NCBI GenBank assembly: GCA_037074705.1
Contig: CM073590.1
Location: forward strand, 238,626,101 to 238,690,100
Length of the DNA: 64,000 nucleotides
Direction: 5' to 3'
Source of the DNA: Zhengitettix transpicula
Lineage: Eukaryota; Arthropoda; Insecta; Orthoptera; Tetrigidae
Every line of letters begins with the position of its first letter. The stretch's first letter is position 1. Below are positions 23,122-33,677 of the stretch, one piece after another. A program made the position numbers and the translations under genes. A model generated the notes under the pieces. That model saw nothing but the letters and a program-made list of their open reading frames with translations, made no database searches and had not been told where the DNA came from.

Positions 23122-24219
23122 CCACTGTGATAAAAAAGTAAGATGAAATTGTCATTTAAAACTCCCGGGTGTTTGGAAGGCAGGTAAATTTTTTTTCTCT
23201 AGGTTGGTAGGACTGTCTGTAATATTTGCCAAGCGTCTGTTTGTTAAAAGGTTTAATTATCTCAGAGTTACACAAGTTTTTGTAAACAACCAAAAACGAA
23301 TTTTGCAATGGGTGATTTTGTTGAGCAAAGAACTTGCATCAAATTCTGTTTGCGGAACGAATATTCTTGTGCGGACACGTTGAAGGCCTTTGGTGATCAA
23401 ACTATGGCACAAAGAAACGTTTATAAGTGGTACAACGAGTTCAAAGACGAACCTCGCGCGCTCTGGACGACCATCAGCGTCTACCGACGAGGGCCACGTC
23501 CAAAAAATCAAAGATTTGGTGCTTGAAAATCGTCGATGGACAATTAGAGATCTCGCTGATGGTGTTGGAATATCATTTGGCTCAGGCAAAACCATTTTGA
23601 AGAATGTTTTGTGTCTGAAACGCGTCAAGTGTCGATTGGTGGGGAAAAAGCGTCGCGTTGATGTGCGTGAAACTTTGCTGTCTGACTGTCAGGACCAATT
23701 GAAATGCGTCATCACTGGAGACGAGACCCTGAAACCACCGACCAATCCAGCGAATATCAAGGTCATGTTGACAGTCGTGGTGTGGTGCACTGTGAATTCC
23801 TTCCGCCGGGCCAAACTGTCGACAAAGAATATTATTTGAGCGTTATGCGTCGTTTGCGTGAAGCTATTCGTCTGAAGCTCTTGGTTCCTTCATCACGATA
23901 ATGCACCACGTCACACTGCATTGGTTCTCACATCGTTCCTCCACCACCGTATGCGACTTCTGGCTATTCAGCAAACTCAAAAGGCCAATGCGGGGACGCC
24001 GTTGTGACACGATTGAGGAGATAAAAACCGAATCTAAGAAGGTCTTGAAGGCTATAAAGGAAAAAGACTATTCCGACTGTTTCGAGGACTGGAAAAAGCG
24101 TTGGAAAAAGTGCGTTTCATTGGACGGGGATTACTTTGAAGGGGATGAAATTGATTTGCAAGAATAAATAAAGAATTAAATTTTATAAATAAATTCACCT
24201 TACTTTTGTTTCATATTGG
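23122..24219 (+). mobile_element. Mariner copy, CCACTGTGA family
   Basis: The left terminal repeat CCACTGTGATAAAAAAGTAA is well preserved; the right end (CACCTTACTTTTGTTTCATA) is diverged. The element is about 1.1 kb and is inserted in an older copy of its own family. Two siblings lie at 36072 and 38095. Confidence 0.88.
23308..24167 (+). pseudogene. Mariner transposase, multiply frameshifted
   Basis: MGDFVEQRTCIKFCLRNEYS starts the N-terminal DNA-binding region. After KDEPRAL the frame shifts to RSGRPSASTDEGHVQKIKDL, and later pieces give CVITGDE, GVVHCEFLPPGQTVDKEYYL, HHDNAPRHTA and CDFWLFSKLKRPMRGRR. About 19 bp are missing just before the last catalytic Asp, removing the SPDLAP segment. 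The product ends GDYFEGDEIDLQE. Confidence 0.88.
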
Positions 24220-24240
24220 ATATATGTGCATACATTCAGA

Positions 24241-24380
24241 ACTGTATATTACCCGAGGAAGTCCCAAAATTGTGGACGAAACGTCGTAGTAATGATATTT
24301 CTTTTTTGGTTTTATTTGATTAATACAGAATAATTTTGATATATTGGCCGTGTTGTTTATTTATTTGTCAAAAGGTAGGA
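24241..24380 (+). repeat. Repeat with hammerhead-like ribozyme core
   Basis: CCGAGGA (24253-24259), stem II GUCC/GGAC (24261-24264 with 24274-24277) and GAAACGUC (24278-24285) follow in the right order and spacing. The flanks UAUUAC (24247-24252) and GUAGUA (24286-24291) can form six pairs of stem I. The only core change is U4 to C. Confidence 0.6.
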
Positions 24381-24513
24381 TGTTTAGAAACACATAAATC
24401 CTCACACATAATTTGAATATGTCCACCAGTGGAATCTAGTAGAGGTAGAGAGGGACATTGGATAATTTTGTAGGAGTTAATATAATATTCTATTTGTTTA
24501 TTTCATTAGGGAT

Positions 24514-24960
24514 TTGCTGAAGATACAGGAGTTGTATATATCAATAAAATAGTGTCAAGTACAGGTGGAAAATTAGTTATATAACATAGTAACGTAGAGT
24601 ACATAGTAATATATGTTGAAGACAGGAAAAACACGACACCGTACCTCATGAATTGGGACTGATAACTGAGTGCTTTTATGGATTAGGTAGTTTTTACGAG
24701 ACATTCGACAGATAGTTAAAGTAGGTAACGTAATGTCCTCATGTGTCAATGTAGAACAGGGAATACTTCAAGGTTCCGTAATTGGCCCCTTATTGTTTAC
24801 GACTTACTTCTTGACATTAATTAGTACAAATTTTTTTTTGGACGATTGTGTAATATGTAGAGAAATTGAAAAGAGATATTGAGGAAGAATTTCTGCAACA
24901 AGAAATTAATTGTAACAACAGCAAGGTAATAAGTCTTTTTTCGAACCCGGTTATAATATT
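24514..24960 (+). pseudogene. CR1/Jockey-like LINE reverse transcriptase fragments
   Basis: The plus strand encodes DIRQIVKVGNVMSS and VEQGILQGSVIGPLLFTTYF, the (V/L)PQGSVLGPLLF motif of CR1/Jockey-type RT. A piece resembling the FADDT motif (FAEDTGVVY) lies earlier, at 24514, out of the normal order, suggesting rearrangement. Stops and frameshifts are present. Confidence 0.7.
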
Positions 24961-24990
24961 TTTAGTAGGTAGCATAATGAAATAATACCA

Positions 24991-25404
24991 TTTTTTTTAG
25001 AGGGACAAGCTACATGAGGGTAATCCAAGTGGTGGCCGCTGCCCTTTAATAGCATATGATGGAATTTGAAAGGAAGGTAGCCGAGGGATCCCTGGGATGT
25101 AGTTATAAGGATCATAGACGGCATTCGCCCTAAAAGTGATGCAGGACAAACCCTAGAAAACCTGTATCAGGTAGGTCGGGCACTTGCGATGGCGGGGGCG
25201 GGGTTTGCTGTGCGGGGGTCGCAGCATTCCGTTCTCAACGCCTCGAGCATTTTAGGAGGCAGCTGGCCGACTGTTCCAACAAGTCTTCTCCGAATGCCCG
25301 AGGTCTGCGACTCCGGTACATACACACACACCTCTCTCAGAACAGGGTCGAGGGACCTCAGCTTGTTGGAACCTTAGTTTAAAAGCGCAGAGAGAGAGAG
25401 AGAG

Positions 25405-25439
<35 letters not shown>

Positions 25440-25440
25440 A
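24991..25440 (-). repeat. Family A repeat in first tandem unit
   Basis: Same variant subfamily as 13847-14385 (AGAGGGACAAGCTACATGAG, GTGGTGGCCGCTGCCCTTTA). The sense 5' end passes into a (GA)n run at 25387-25437. Confidence 0.8.
25387..25437. repeat. (GA)n microsatellite
   Basis: Near-continuous AG dinucleotides with one AAAAG interruption. The homologous tract in the second tandem unit (25988-26030) is shorter. Confidence 0.9.
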
Positions 25441-25636
25441 GGTATCCCCGCAGTTATCCTTGTCAGTCTCTCCAGAAGGCTTCCACGTGCGATAGTTCAG
25501 AAAACAGGGAAAATAATACTAAATTATGAACTCGGTGATAAAGATATAAGAACAAGAAAGTATCCGAGTAATGATACTGAATGTAAACGTCAACTCGTGC
25601 ATGTGAGTTGTAGGTAGCATAATGAAATACTACCAT

Positions 25637-26060
25637 TTTTTTTAGAGGGACAAGCTACCAAGTGGTGGCCGCTGTCCTTTAATAGCATATGAAGGAATTT
25701 GAAAGGAAGGTAGCCAAGGGATCCTTGGGATGTAGTTGTAAGGATCATAGACGGCATTCGCCCTAAAAGTGATGCAGGACAAACCCTAGAAAACTGACGG
25801 GGGCGGGGTTTGCTGTGGGGGTCGCAGCATTCCCTTCTCAACGCCTCGAGCATTTTAGGAGGCAGCTGGCCGACTGTTCCAACAAGTCTCCGAATGCCTG
25901 GGGTCAGCGACTCCGGTACATAACACTCACCTCTCTCAAAACAGGACCGAGGGGACGACAGCTTGTTGGAACCTTAGTTTAAAAGCGCAGAGAGAGAGAG
26001 AGAGAGAAAAGAGAGAAGAGAGAGAGAGAAGGAGGCATCCCCGAAAGTATCCTTGTCAGT
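25637..26060 (-). repeat. Family A repeat in second tandem unit
   Basis: Almost identical to the copy at 24991 apart from deletions; part of the tandem duplication and not a separate insertion. Confidence 0.8.
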
Positions 26061-26200
26061 CTCTCCAGAAGGCTTCCACGTGCGATAGCTCAGAAAACAG
26101 GGAAAGTAATACTAAATTCTGTACTCGGTGATAAAGAGATAAGAACAAGAAAGTATCCGAGTAATGATACTGACTGTAAACGTCAACTCGTGCACGTGAC

Positions 26201-27119
26201 TGGGTGCAAGCCACTACATTTCTTTATGGGAATTCTAAAGAGGGCCGCACTCTGAAACGCGTAAACATGTGTGTAAATCTCTCGCGCGAACGTTGAATGT
26301 CTCGTAAACGTTGTTTTTAAGAGGCGTCCTGGTCACGGAAGTGAGATAATTCAACAATTAGGTATTGGGGAAGTGGTTGGCAAACCGACGGCAAAAATTT
26401 ACGTCAGGGAAGCTCATTTTAAAACGTATGTAGGCCAACAATTGCGAGTGGATATTGCGTCAACGGTTATTATATGTTAAGGGAACGTAATTTTAAAATA
26501 GAACAGAGCAACTTTAAAACTGATTTATTATTTATTTAAGTAACATTAAAATCTGTTCTTGTTGACAGTAATCTGTGTGGTAATATTTTATCTTGTGTTG
26601 GGATAGTTTTAAGAGTGATTTGCAGTTTAGTTCTTCACCCTTGCGTAGTTGTTCAGCGAGGGTTGGCGAACCTGCATGCGAAGTCTGAAGGGGTTTCAGA
26701 TCCTCGCCACCTATATACATGGTTGATCTTGTCTGAATTGGTTAGATGATTTGGTTCTTGAGGAACTTGGAGCTGGAGCTGGAGGAAAAGTTTATTTTTA
26801 GTCCTGTGTTGGTTTTTTTTTCTTAAGCTTTGTATAGCGCAAGCAAAAAAGCCTTCCTCCAATTACCTCCTGCTGAACTTATCTCCAAGGTTTTCTGTAA
26901 TTGTCCGAAGCACTACAGTCCCATACTTCAAAATCATTCGCTTATCTGACGTGACTTCACACTGTTAAAGTGCTTTTTCTTCACCGTCGACCTTTCCTTT
27001 ACCCACCACGAAACCGAATAAATTACAGTTTGAAAAATTTAACATTTTTCTGACATTTTAAAAAATTATATATGATGTTTTATGGCCTATTAAAAAGATA
27101 AAATTTATTAAATGATTTA
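26201..27119. other. Intergenic, unassigned
   Basis: Minus-strand open frames at 26532-26862 read RWRGSETPSDFACRFANPR and YIGGEDLKPLQTSHAGSPT in overlapping frames. They look like repeat-derived sequence, but I cannot name a family. A GGTTCGCCAACCC string near 26655 resembles a tRNA B box, but no cloverleaf forms. Confidence 0.35.
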
Positions 27120-27404
27120 TTGAAAAAAAAAAGATTTAATCTTGTAATAAATAAAGTAGACTGTACGTTTGTGTGTGTGTGTGTGTTCATGTTCCGCGTA
27201 GAAATCTACACTTGTGCAGCAAATTTGACCAAATTCTGTACACGTGTCCCATTAGAACCGGAAACAAACACTGTGGGGGGTAAGACACGAATACCACCAC
27301 ATGGGGCGGGGGTGGAAATTTTCAAACATGGAAATCACGGCCGATATTTGCTTTGAATAATTTTTAGGGGGGGGGGAAGAGGGGCTTCAATGAGTTTGAT
27401 AATT

Positions 27405-27690
27405 TTTCTTTCCATATTGTTTGTCTATAATTCCTACCGCTTTGTGTACGGGACGGGGATCACACTTAGCGGAGGGGGTGTGGAGAAGCGTTACATAAAA
27501 ATAAGGCGAAAACAACCGAGATTGGAGTCATAATTAAAATCAGCGACATCCATAACCCAGGATTTGACTCCAATCTCGGTTGTTTTCGCCTTATTTTTAT
27601 GTAACGCCCCTCCACACCCTCTCCACTAAGTGTGATCCCCTCCGATACACAAATCGGTAGGAATTATACACAAACAACATCGATAGAAAC
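27405..27690. repeat. Large palindrome (43-bp perfect arms, longer imperfect arms)
   Basis: 27488-27530 and 27565-27607 are perfect inverted copies with a 34-bp loop. Outside them, the GGGATCACACTTAG and GGTGTGGA blocks continue the pairing imperfectly to about 27405 and 27690. The stem contains the AACAACCGAGATTGGAGTCA motif seen in 20955-21560. Confidence 0.9.
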
Positions 27691-27911
27691 ATTATCGATC
27701 TCATTGCAACCTCCCCTCCCACCAAAAAAAAAAAATTTTTGAAAAACAGTATATTTTCATGAATTGTATTATTTCTTCCTCTAGGCCCCTTTCTTTGGAT
27801 CATCCACTATTTGGTGGATTTCTTTTCCTCTCAGTGGGCTCCTTTTATGTTAGTACAGCCTTGAATGTATTGAGATGTGGACGTTGACGGTGGACATATA
27901 TATATATATAT

Positions 27912-28010
27912 AAATGCTTTTAAACGCTTGTTATCTTTCTCTATACCACGGTGAAACTCTTCAAAGGCATCAGAAGCATTGACAAGATCGGTTCTGTCTG
28001 GCCAGACCTA
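27912..28010 (-). pseudogene. Unassigned coding-like fragment, copy 2
   Basis: The minus strand reads RTDLVNASDAFEEFHRGIEK and then DNKRLK. It matches the peptide encoded at 28265-28395 in frame, although nucleotide identity is only moderate. I do not recognise the protein. Confidence 0.4.
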
Positions 28011-28264
28011 ATCATGGCGGCGAGCTGCTGTGACGTGGGCGTTGTAAAACTGCCACAGAGTCTACAATAAGGCATCGACCGCAATGGCGGTTACGTAGAA
28101 AAATAAAGTATTCTTCAACCTTTAAAATGATGGAATCTTTTTTTTATAGAAAAAATAAACGGTTGTTTGTATATCTAAAAATATAGGAGACCTTACTATT
28201 GGGATTGCCCCAGTATGTGTGTGTATAGGGTTTCCTTGACTTTGTTGTGACGGGTCGTCTATTG

Positions 28265-28440
28265 GCCTGCTTTCAAAAACCTCTTGTCATCTTTCTGTAA
28301 ACCACGGTGTAACTCTTCAAAGGCATCTGGAGTACTGACAAGATTAATCCCACCAGCTGCATGTGTTACCAGAGACCTACCAGTCACTAATACGTGTCCA
28401 ATCCGTTTTATTATTTTTTTTTTGGCAAGAGATCGTGTCG
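28265..28440 (-). pseudogene. Unassigned coding-like fragment, copy 1
   Basis: The minus strand is open over about 55 codons, including RIGHVLVTGRSLVTHAAGG, INLVSTPDAFEELHRGLQ and KDDKRFLKAG before a stop. The DAFEE(F/L)HRG and KD(N/D)KR core is shared with 27912-28010. It may be part of a repeat-encoded protein or a duplicated exon of a host gene; nothing here decides. Confidence 0.4.
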
Positions 28441-28648
28441 AGAACTTGATTTACTTTTTGGCTAACATCTCTGTAGAAGTGAGATCAGAGTTTGCGAAGC
28501 TTTGACCTCTGGCTCAGGCCGTCGCAGATAAATTACGTCACTTTAGCGAGGAGATAGCTTCCAGAGGTCGTCCCGGCCGTGCGCGACGCGCGAGGTAACA
28601 ATTGCAATTTCCTCTCTTGAAAATTCCATTCTATATATATGTATGTAT

Positions 28649-29532
28649 TGTAATAAACAGATTAAAAAGACTAAAGGCTGTGGCTGATTAAAAGAATTAT
28701 TAAAGGTGAACAATTAATCAAAATTTATTAATGGCTTTAAATACAATATAAAATTACACAATAATATTTAGAATCTCAGGGTCTTTACTGGGTTTGATAA
28801 ATGGGTGACTTGAATTTAAATTATCTAACAAAACAATTGAAGAAAAGAAATAATTGAAGAAAAGAAAATAATTGAAGAACGATCTGACGTATCTTAAAGA
28901 AATGGTTTACAAATAATTTAGAGTTCTTTTACTTACGGCCGACCAGGTCTCAATTTTGGGGTTTTCTGTGCACACGTTTTTGGGGATATCACTGAATTTA
29001 AATTGGTTACAAAACACTTGTCGAAACTTGATGTTCTCTCAGCTGGAAACGGCTACTCCTTCCGAATTAATGGTCAGTCAGCTTCCTCTCGGTGAAATTG
29101 GTGACGGTCTTTTTTTACTTATTGAGTTTTTTACTGCGGCAGGAAATTAGGTTACTGCTTGTGGCTTTACTTATTGAGAAACTTTCCTGCGACCTTTACT
29201 TGATCGAATTATATGTCCAAACTTTACTCGATGAAATTCTGTGTGCCACACCACTCTTAATAAGGTTTTGGCTGCCACTCTTTACTTGATGAACATCTCT
29301 GTGTATGCCGTCCAACCAACTAAACTCGTCTCTCCTCGTCTGACTCAAACTGTACTCTTTCGCTCCTCGCCGTAGACTGTGTCTGTTCGTCTCGTAGAAT
29401 TTCGAATGCGTACGTCTTAACAATGGTTCTTTTGTCTCGCCGCCCGCTTTGTCGCGGTGTATGCTTTATATAGTCTAATAATGAGTTCTTTACTTTGCAA
29501 TTATAACAATGGATTAATTGCTAATTACTACA
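28649..29532 (-). mobile_element. Solo LTR with GTAT target duplication
   Basis: On the minus strand the element starts TGTAGTAATTAGC and ends CTGTTTATTACA, the TG...CA form of an LTR. It is flanked by GTAT at 28645-28648 and 29533-29536. A TATA-like box (CTATATAAAG) lies at about 29464-29473 on the minus strand. Related LTRs follow at 29594 and 39907 (shared GGGTC(T/A)TTACTGGGTTTGA). No internal genes remain. Confidence 0.78.
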
Positions 29533-29570
29533 GTATATTGTAATAAACAAAAGGAACTCCTTCTTAATTC

Positions 29571-29590
29571 GCCTCACGTTGTGGTAGCCA
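29571..29590 (-). other. Candidate primer-binding site of an LTR retrotransposon
   Basis: The minus strand reads TGGCTACCACAACGTGAGGC three bases after the LTR end at 29594. It resembles the TGGCGxCCxCAACGTGGGGC primer-binding sites of insect gypsy-type elements, which supports minus-strand orientation and a deleted internal region. Confidence 0.5.
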
Positions 29591-29593
29591 AAA

Positions 29594-30345
29594 TGTAATA
29601 AACAAAGTGACAATTTATTTTGACGGGCTTTTAAATGAAAATTTATAGACTTTATAACAAAACAACATTTATTTACCAAACTTCACACATTATACAATTT
29701 AATTTTATAAAAAGATCTCTCATGGGTCTTTACTGGGTTTGATAGCGGACAGAACACTTAAATAATCAAAGAACCCAACATTTATCTTTAAATTAAACAG
29801 AAATATTTAATCGTCTAGACATTGACGAAACTTATGAACGAACTTATTCTACAGATTGCTTCTAAATTTACAAGAGTTTATTCTATTAACACAAGAAGAG
29901 AACGATATCTGACTGTATCTTTTAATTACGTTAACACATGTTAATACCATAAATTTCAACTCACGATTTCTCAGGAACCTTTGGCTCGTTCATTACACAC
30001 ACACACTTTATAGACTGGACGTTTACACACACTGACTCTAACACATATTATTGGTTCTCCATACTCGGTGAAGGACATCCCACTTGCTCGTGGGGAAAAC
30101 TACTCGACGCTGGATGCAGTGTCCTGGTCTCCTACCATCGAAGACAGTGGTCAAATTTTGATATTACTACAGATTGAACTTCTGTTTATAGTTGAATAAT
30201 TTTGCTATTTCTCTCGCAGGCTCCAAATTTTCTCCATACTCCGTGCTCGCCGTACGCCTCCACACTCAACTGACTCAACTCCTCGACGCTAATTCATCGA
30301 CTCCAATTCCTCGACTGACTAACAAATTCTTATCCTCCCTTTATA
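29594..30345 (-). mobile_element. LTR of the same family, upper boundary uncertain
   Basis: The lower end (minus-strand LTR 3' end) is TTTGTTTATTACA followed by the primer-binding-like site. The sequence shares ATGGGTCTTTACTGGGTTTG with the solo LTR. A TTATATATAT tract at 30341 may be its TATA region. The LTR 5' end could be anywhere from about 30170 to 30700. Confidence 0.55.
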
Positions 30346-30811
30346 TATATGACCGTCCCTTCTATCTTCTGCTTTGTTCCAAGACTACGTCGCAATTGCA
30401 TTGACAGTTTCTCCATTACTTCGAGATTTACACTCTGCAGCTGCTGCTCCCCAGCTAGTAAAATATCTAGCCGTTCTGTCTTGTCACATGGAGACACCAA
30501 GCCGATGGTCAAGCCCATTAACCAGACACAATGCCTTTCTTAAACCGATTTATCTTGCGACCGGCCACCCGCGCGTGTCCCTTGCCCTGCTTTACAAATC
30601 CTAAGTACACATTGCCACTTCCTGTGCCGTCCAAGACCATTAATCCGAAACAAATGTCTTGCCGCTCTGTCTTGTCACATCGAGACAGGACCCGTAATTA
30701 CTTTGCACGTGCATCCTCACCCCCACATGTGCGCTGTTCCGAAACAATGCATTCCCTCAATATATATATCAGATGTGTAAGTTAGCTCAGGAAGATGAGT
30801 CTCTCGCAGGC

Positions 30812-31290
30812 AGAACCTTATAGGATAGACGGAAGGGGTACCTTTGGGGATGCCACCACCTCCCTCCGTTTTTGATCTAAGGTTCCCACAAACCGAGGCA
30901 CTCAGCCTGTTTTGAGAGGTGTATGTGTCGGGAGTCACTGATCTGGGGCATACGGTAAGAGTTGTTTTAGCTGCTCCCATGGGAACAGTCGGTCAGCTGC
31001 CTCCTAAACTGCTCGAGGCACGGAGGAGGGAATGCTGCGTCCCCACATCAAACCCCTCTCCCGCCATCGGAAGAGCGTGGGACAAGTACTCAATGCCCGA
31101 CCTACCTGATGCAGGTTTTCTAGGTTTTTCCCTGCATCACTTTAAGGCGAATGGCGGGTAGGACCCTTAAACTATAGCCCGGGGGCCCTAGTTAACCCTT
31201 GGCTACCTTCCTCTACTCTTCCACATCCCCCCTTTCAAATCCCTTCCTATGCCCTTAAATGAGAGTTGCCACCATGTAAATTACCCTACA
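30812..31290 (+). repeat. Family A repeat
   Basis: A sense copy with the long 5' end (CTCGCAGGCAGAACC) and all main blocks. It stops at AAATTACCCTACAAAG without an A tail. Confidence 0.82.
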
Positions 31291-31649
31291 AAGAGTTGGC
31301 TGAGTTTCCAGACTAGACTACGTTAGTTTCCGATTTATGGGATTGGAAAAAGTAATAGAATAATTTGTATGATTACTGAAGACATTAACCTAAGATTGCA
31401 ACCCGTATTTTTACAGTAATGATCTAACTTAAATTGCAATATATTTAAAAAAAGAATAAATAAAAAAAATAGAATAACACTAATAAGGATACATAATAAC
31501 AAACATATCCATATCGAATTGTCGAACGATAAAAATTACCATTTTTTAAAACCAGGTTTTGCTTAAACGAATAATTTACTGTGCTGCTCTAATCCTACGT
31601 AAATTACCTCGCCATCTGTTGTAGAATGCTTTGTGTTTTCCACAACCAT

Positions 31650-31828
31650 TTTTTTTTAAAATTTTTTGAATTATTTACAGTCCCATCAACTACTCAGGTC
31701 ATTGGCGACTCATTATGGGTACTCATTTTAGCCTTCTCGTGGGACTAACAGACGAGAGTTTCTCCCACGCACACAAACATCCTCGCCCGGGACCTCGGCG
31801 CAGTCACGCTGACCCCTAGACCACAGGA
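31650..31828 (-). repeat. tRNA-derived SINE, minus strand
   Basis: The complement reads TGTGGTCTAGGGGTCAGCGT then GAGGTCCCGGGCGAGGATG. The A-box region closely matches the SINE at 8607; the B box is partly lost. The body shares TGTTTGTGT and CTCTCGTC blocks with that copy. Confidence 0.6.
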
Positions 31829-31847
31829 AGGGTCAGCCTTTCATTTT

Positions 31848-32170
31848 AATTTTTTTTTAAGGTAACAGGCTACATGAGGATAATCCACATGGTGGCAACT
31901 CCCCTTTAATAGCATAGGAAGGGAATTTAAATGGGGACATGCGGAAGGGTAGAGGAAGGTAGCCAAGGGTTAACTAGGGCCCCCGGGCTATGGTTTAAGG
32001 ATCCTACCAGGCTATTCGCCTAAAAGTGATGCAGGGAAAACCCTAGAAAAACCTGCATCAGGTAGGTCGGGCATTGGGTACTTGTCCCACGCCCTTATAA
32101 TAGCGGGAGAGGAGTTTGCTGTGGGCATTCCCAAAGGTAGCCTCCTCCAGAGCTCTCATGAAGGGTCAGC
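31848..32170 (-). repeat. Family A repeat with internal deletion
   Basis: The 3' half is intact from the T-run at 31848, but after TTTGCTGTGGG it jumps directly to CATTCCCAAAGGTAGCC. That removes about 200 bp of the middle. Confidence 0.82.
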
Positions 32171-33019
32171 CTCAATCATTCTTCGCTTACTTGAGAAAAA
32201 TTCCCCTCGTGCCTGCGCGTGTTTTTGTCAGGGGTTCGACAGTCTTGCCAGAAGAACTCTCCATATCTCTCTTCCACAAGTTTCTTTTGTTTTGTTAAAC
32301 GTCCTTTTTATTTAACGTTTCTTTTTCTGACCGTTTTTAAAATGTATGTAAATTATAATTAACGGTGAAACACATTTTCAGTAATTTTATATTCCGTAGA
32401 CGAGTTTTCAATTGTACCCTCTTATAATAATAAGTTATTTTATACCGTTTATAGATTTTTCCTCGTAAATTTTGAATAATTTTATAGTCGCACTAGTGGC
32501 ACCACTGTATTCTTTTTGTCGTTTTTCCTCCACAGTTAGGGAGAATAAGACACATCTTGTGGACGAGTGCGTTACTCCACGGCACCGACACATTTTTCAG
32601 CCATATTCAGGTTTACGAAGATGTATGTAGTGGTAATATTTATTCTTGGGGCGTCTTTGAAGACTCCGACGTCGCCTCCGGCACAGAGATTGCGTCGGCG
32701 CCGTAGAAGTTACCGATTTTCATCCAGTACATGTCGTGCCGAGAACATTAACGCTTGCGTGTGACCTGACGGATTTTTTTTTTTCGATCCAACGTCGAGC
32801 CGAAAGCATATTCATGTAAAATTAGGAGGGGCGGCTTCTTGCGCGTGTTGATCGTGAGCTCGTTTACACAGGGACATTCATCACGACAGTAAGCGCGCGT
32901 GTGGGAGCTGTTCGCTTGGACAGACGGAGAGGGCAGGGCTACCCTCCGCCTCCGCGATGCCTTCTTTACTCTCTGGTTCTCAACTAAGGCAACTCGCTCG
33001 GCCTGTACATTTCGAATTA
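32171..33019. other. Intergenic, nothing assigned
   Basis: An AT-rich left half and a GC/CpG-richer right half (32640-32990), with overlapping short frames and no recognisable product. Confidence 0.4.
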
Positions 33020-33197
33020 AGAATGGAAAATGGCCGAAAGAAATATACCAATACCCACCTCCTGGAAAAAAAATAAACGGGGCAGACCCAGAACAAAGTG
33101 GAAACCCCAGGATAGGGAGATTGGAACGACAGACAGAAATGGAAATTGAAAACGGCAAAACTATAAAATGGGGAAAAGCCGAAGAAGAAGATGTACA
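33020..33197 (+). pseudogene. LINE 3'-end fragment
   Basis: The segment encodes NGKWPKEIYQYPPPGKK and then ERQTEMEIENGKTIKWGKA, ending in GAAGAAGAAGATG. This is the same LINE tail as 52530-52740 and 55840-56060. It is immediately followed by a family A piece. Confidence 0.75.
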
Positions 33198-33396
33198 TTT
33201 GGTATACGGTAAGCGCGTTGTCCGTTGATCGTACTGGAACAGTCGGCCAGCTGCCTCCTAAACTGGTCGAGGCATGGAGAAGGAAATGCTGGGTCTCCAC
33301 ATCACTCACGCCATCGGAAGGGCGTGGGACTGGTATCTCAAAAGCCCGACCAACATGATGCAGGTCTTCTAGAGTTCGTCCTGTTTCACTAAAAAA
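33198..33396 (+). repeat. Family A repeat, internal fragment
   Basis: It starts inside the family at GGTATACGGTAAG and ends at GTCCTGTTTCACT; both the 5' part and the 3' tail half are missing. It is joined directly to the LINE fragment. Confidence 0.72.
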
Positions 33397-33479
33397 GAAG
33401 AAGAAGGAAAAAGTAATTAATTGTATTTGCCACTAAGAGTATTTACGTAGCTCTAAATGTAACTAAAAGGGTTGAAGCA

Positions 33480-33575
33480 AATCATTTTAAGTCAACCCCG
33501 GCCCAGGTTTCAAACCAGATACTTGTCTAATGCGATGCAATGACGCTGACCACTGAACCACAGCAGGTTTCGTAA
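33480..33575 (-). repeat. tRNA-derived SINE fragment, minus strand
   Basis: The complement has TGTGGTTCAGTGGTCAGCGT (A-box region) and TGGTTTGAAACCTGG in the B-box position; this is a decayed copy. Confidence 0.5.
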
Positions 33576-33677
33576 ATAAACTCACATTATATTAATTATA
33601 TAACTTACTCGACTTTTCCGTATTAGTCCTCGGAAAAAAAGGAGGCGTGGAAAGAGACTCAAATTGACACCCACTCC

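Larger units (their letters stand above)
24965..26200. repeat. Tandem duplication (about 0.6 kb, two copies)
   Basis: Units 24965-25609 and 25610-26200 both run from GTAGGTAGCATAATGAAATA through a family A repeat and a (GA)n tract to GTCAACTCGTGCA. Differences include a deletion of about 50 bp in the middle of the second family A copy and different GA-tract lengths. Confidence 0.85.

Noticed and set aside
25387..26030. CRISPR-like spaced repeats
   Set aside because: Only (GA)n tracts within a tandem duplication; no repeat-spacer structure anywhere in the window, and the genome is eukaryotic.
26640..26700. Possible tRNA at the GGTTCGCCAACCC string
   Set aside because: No A box at the right distance and no cloverleaf; the surrounding sequence reads as repeat-derived.
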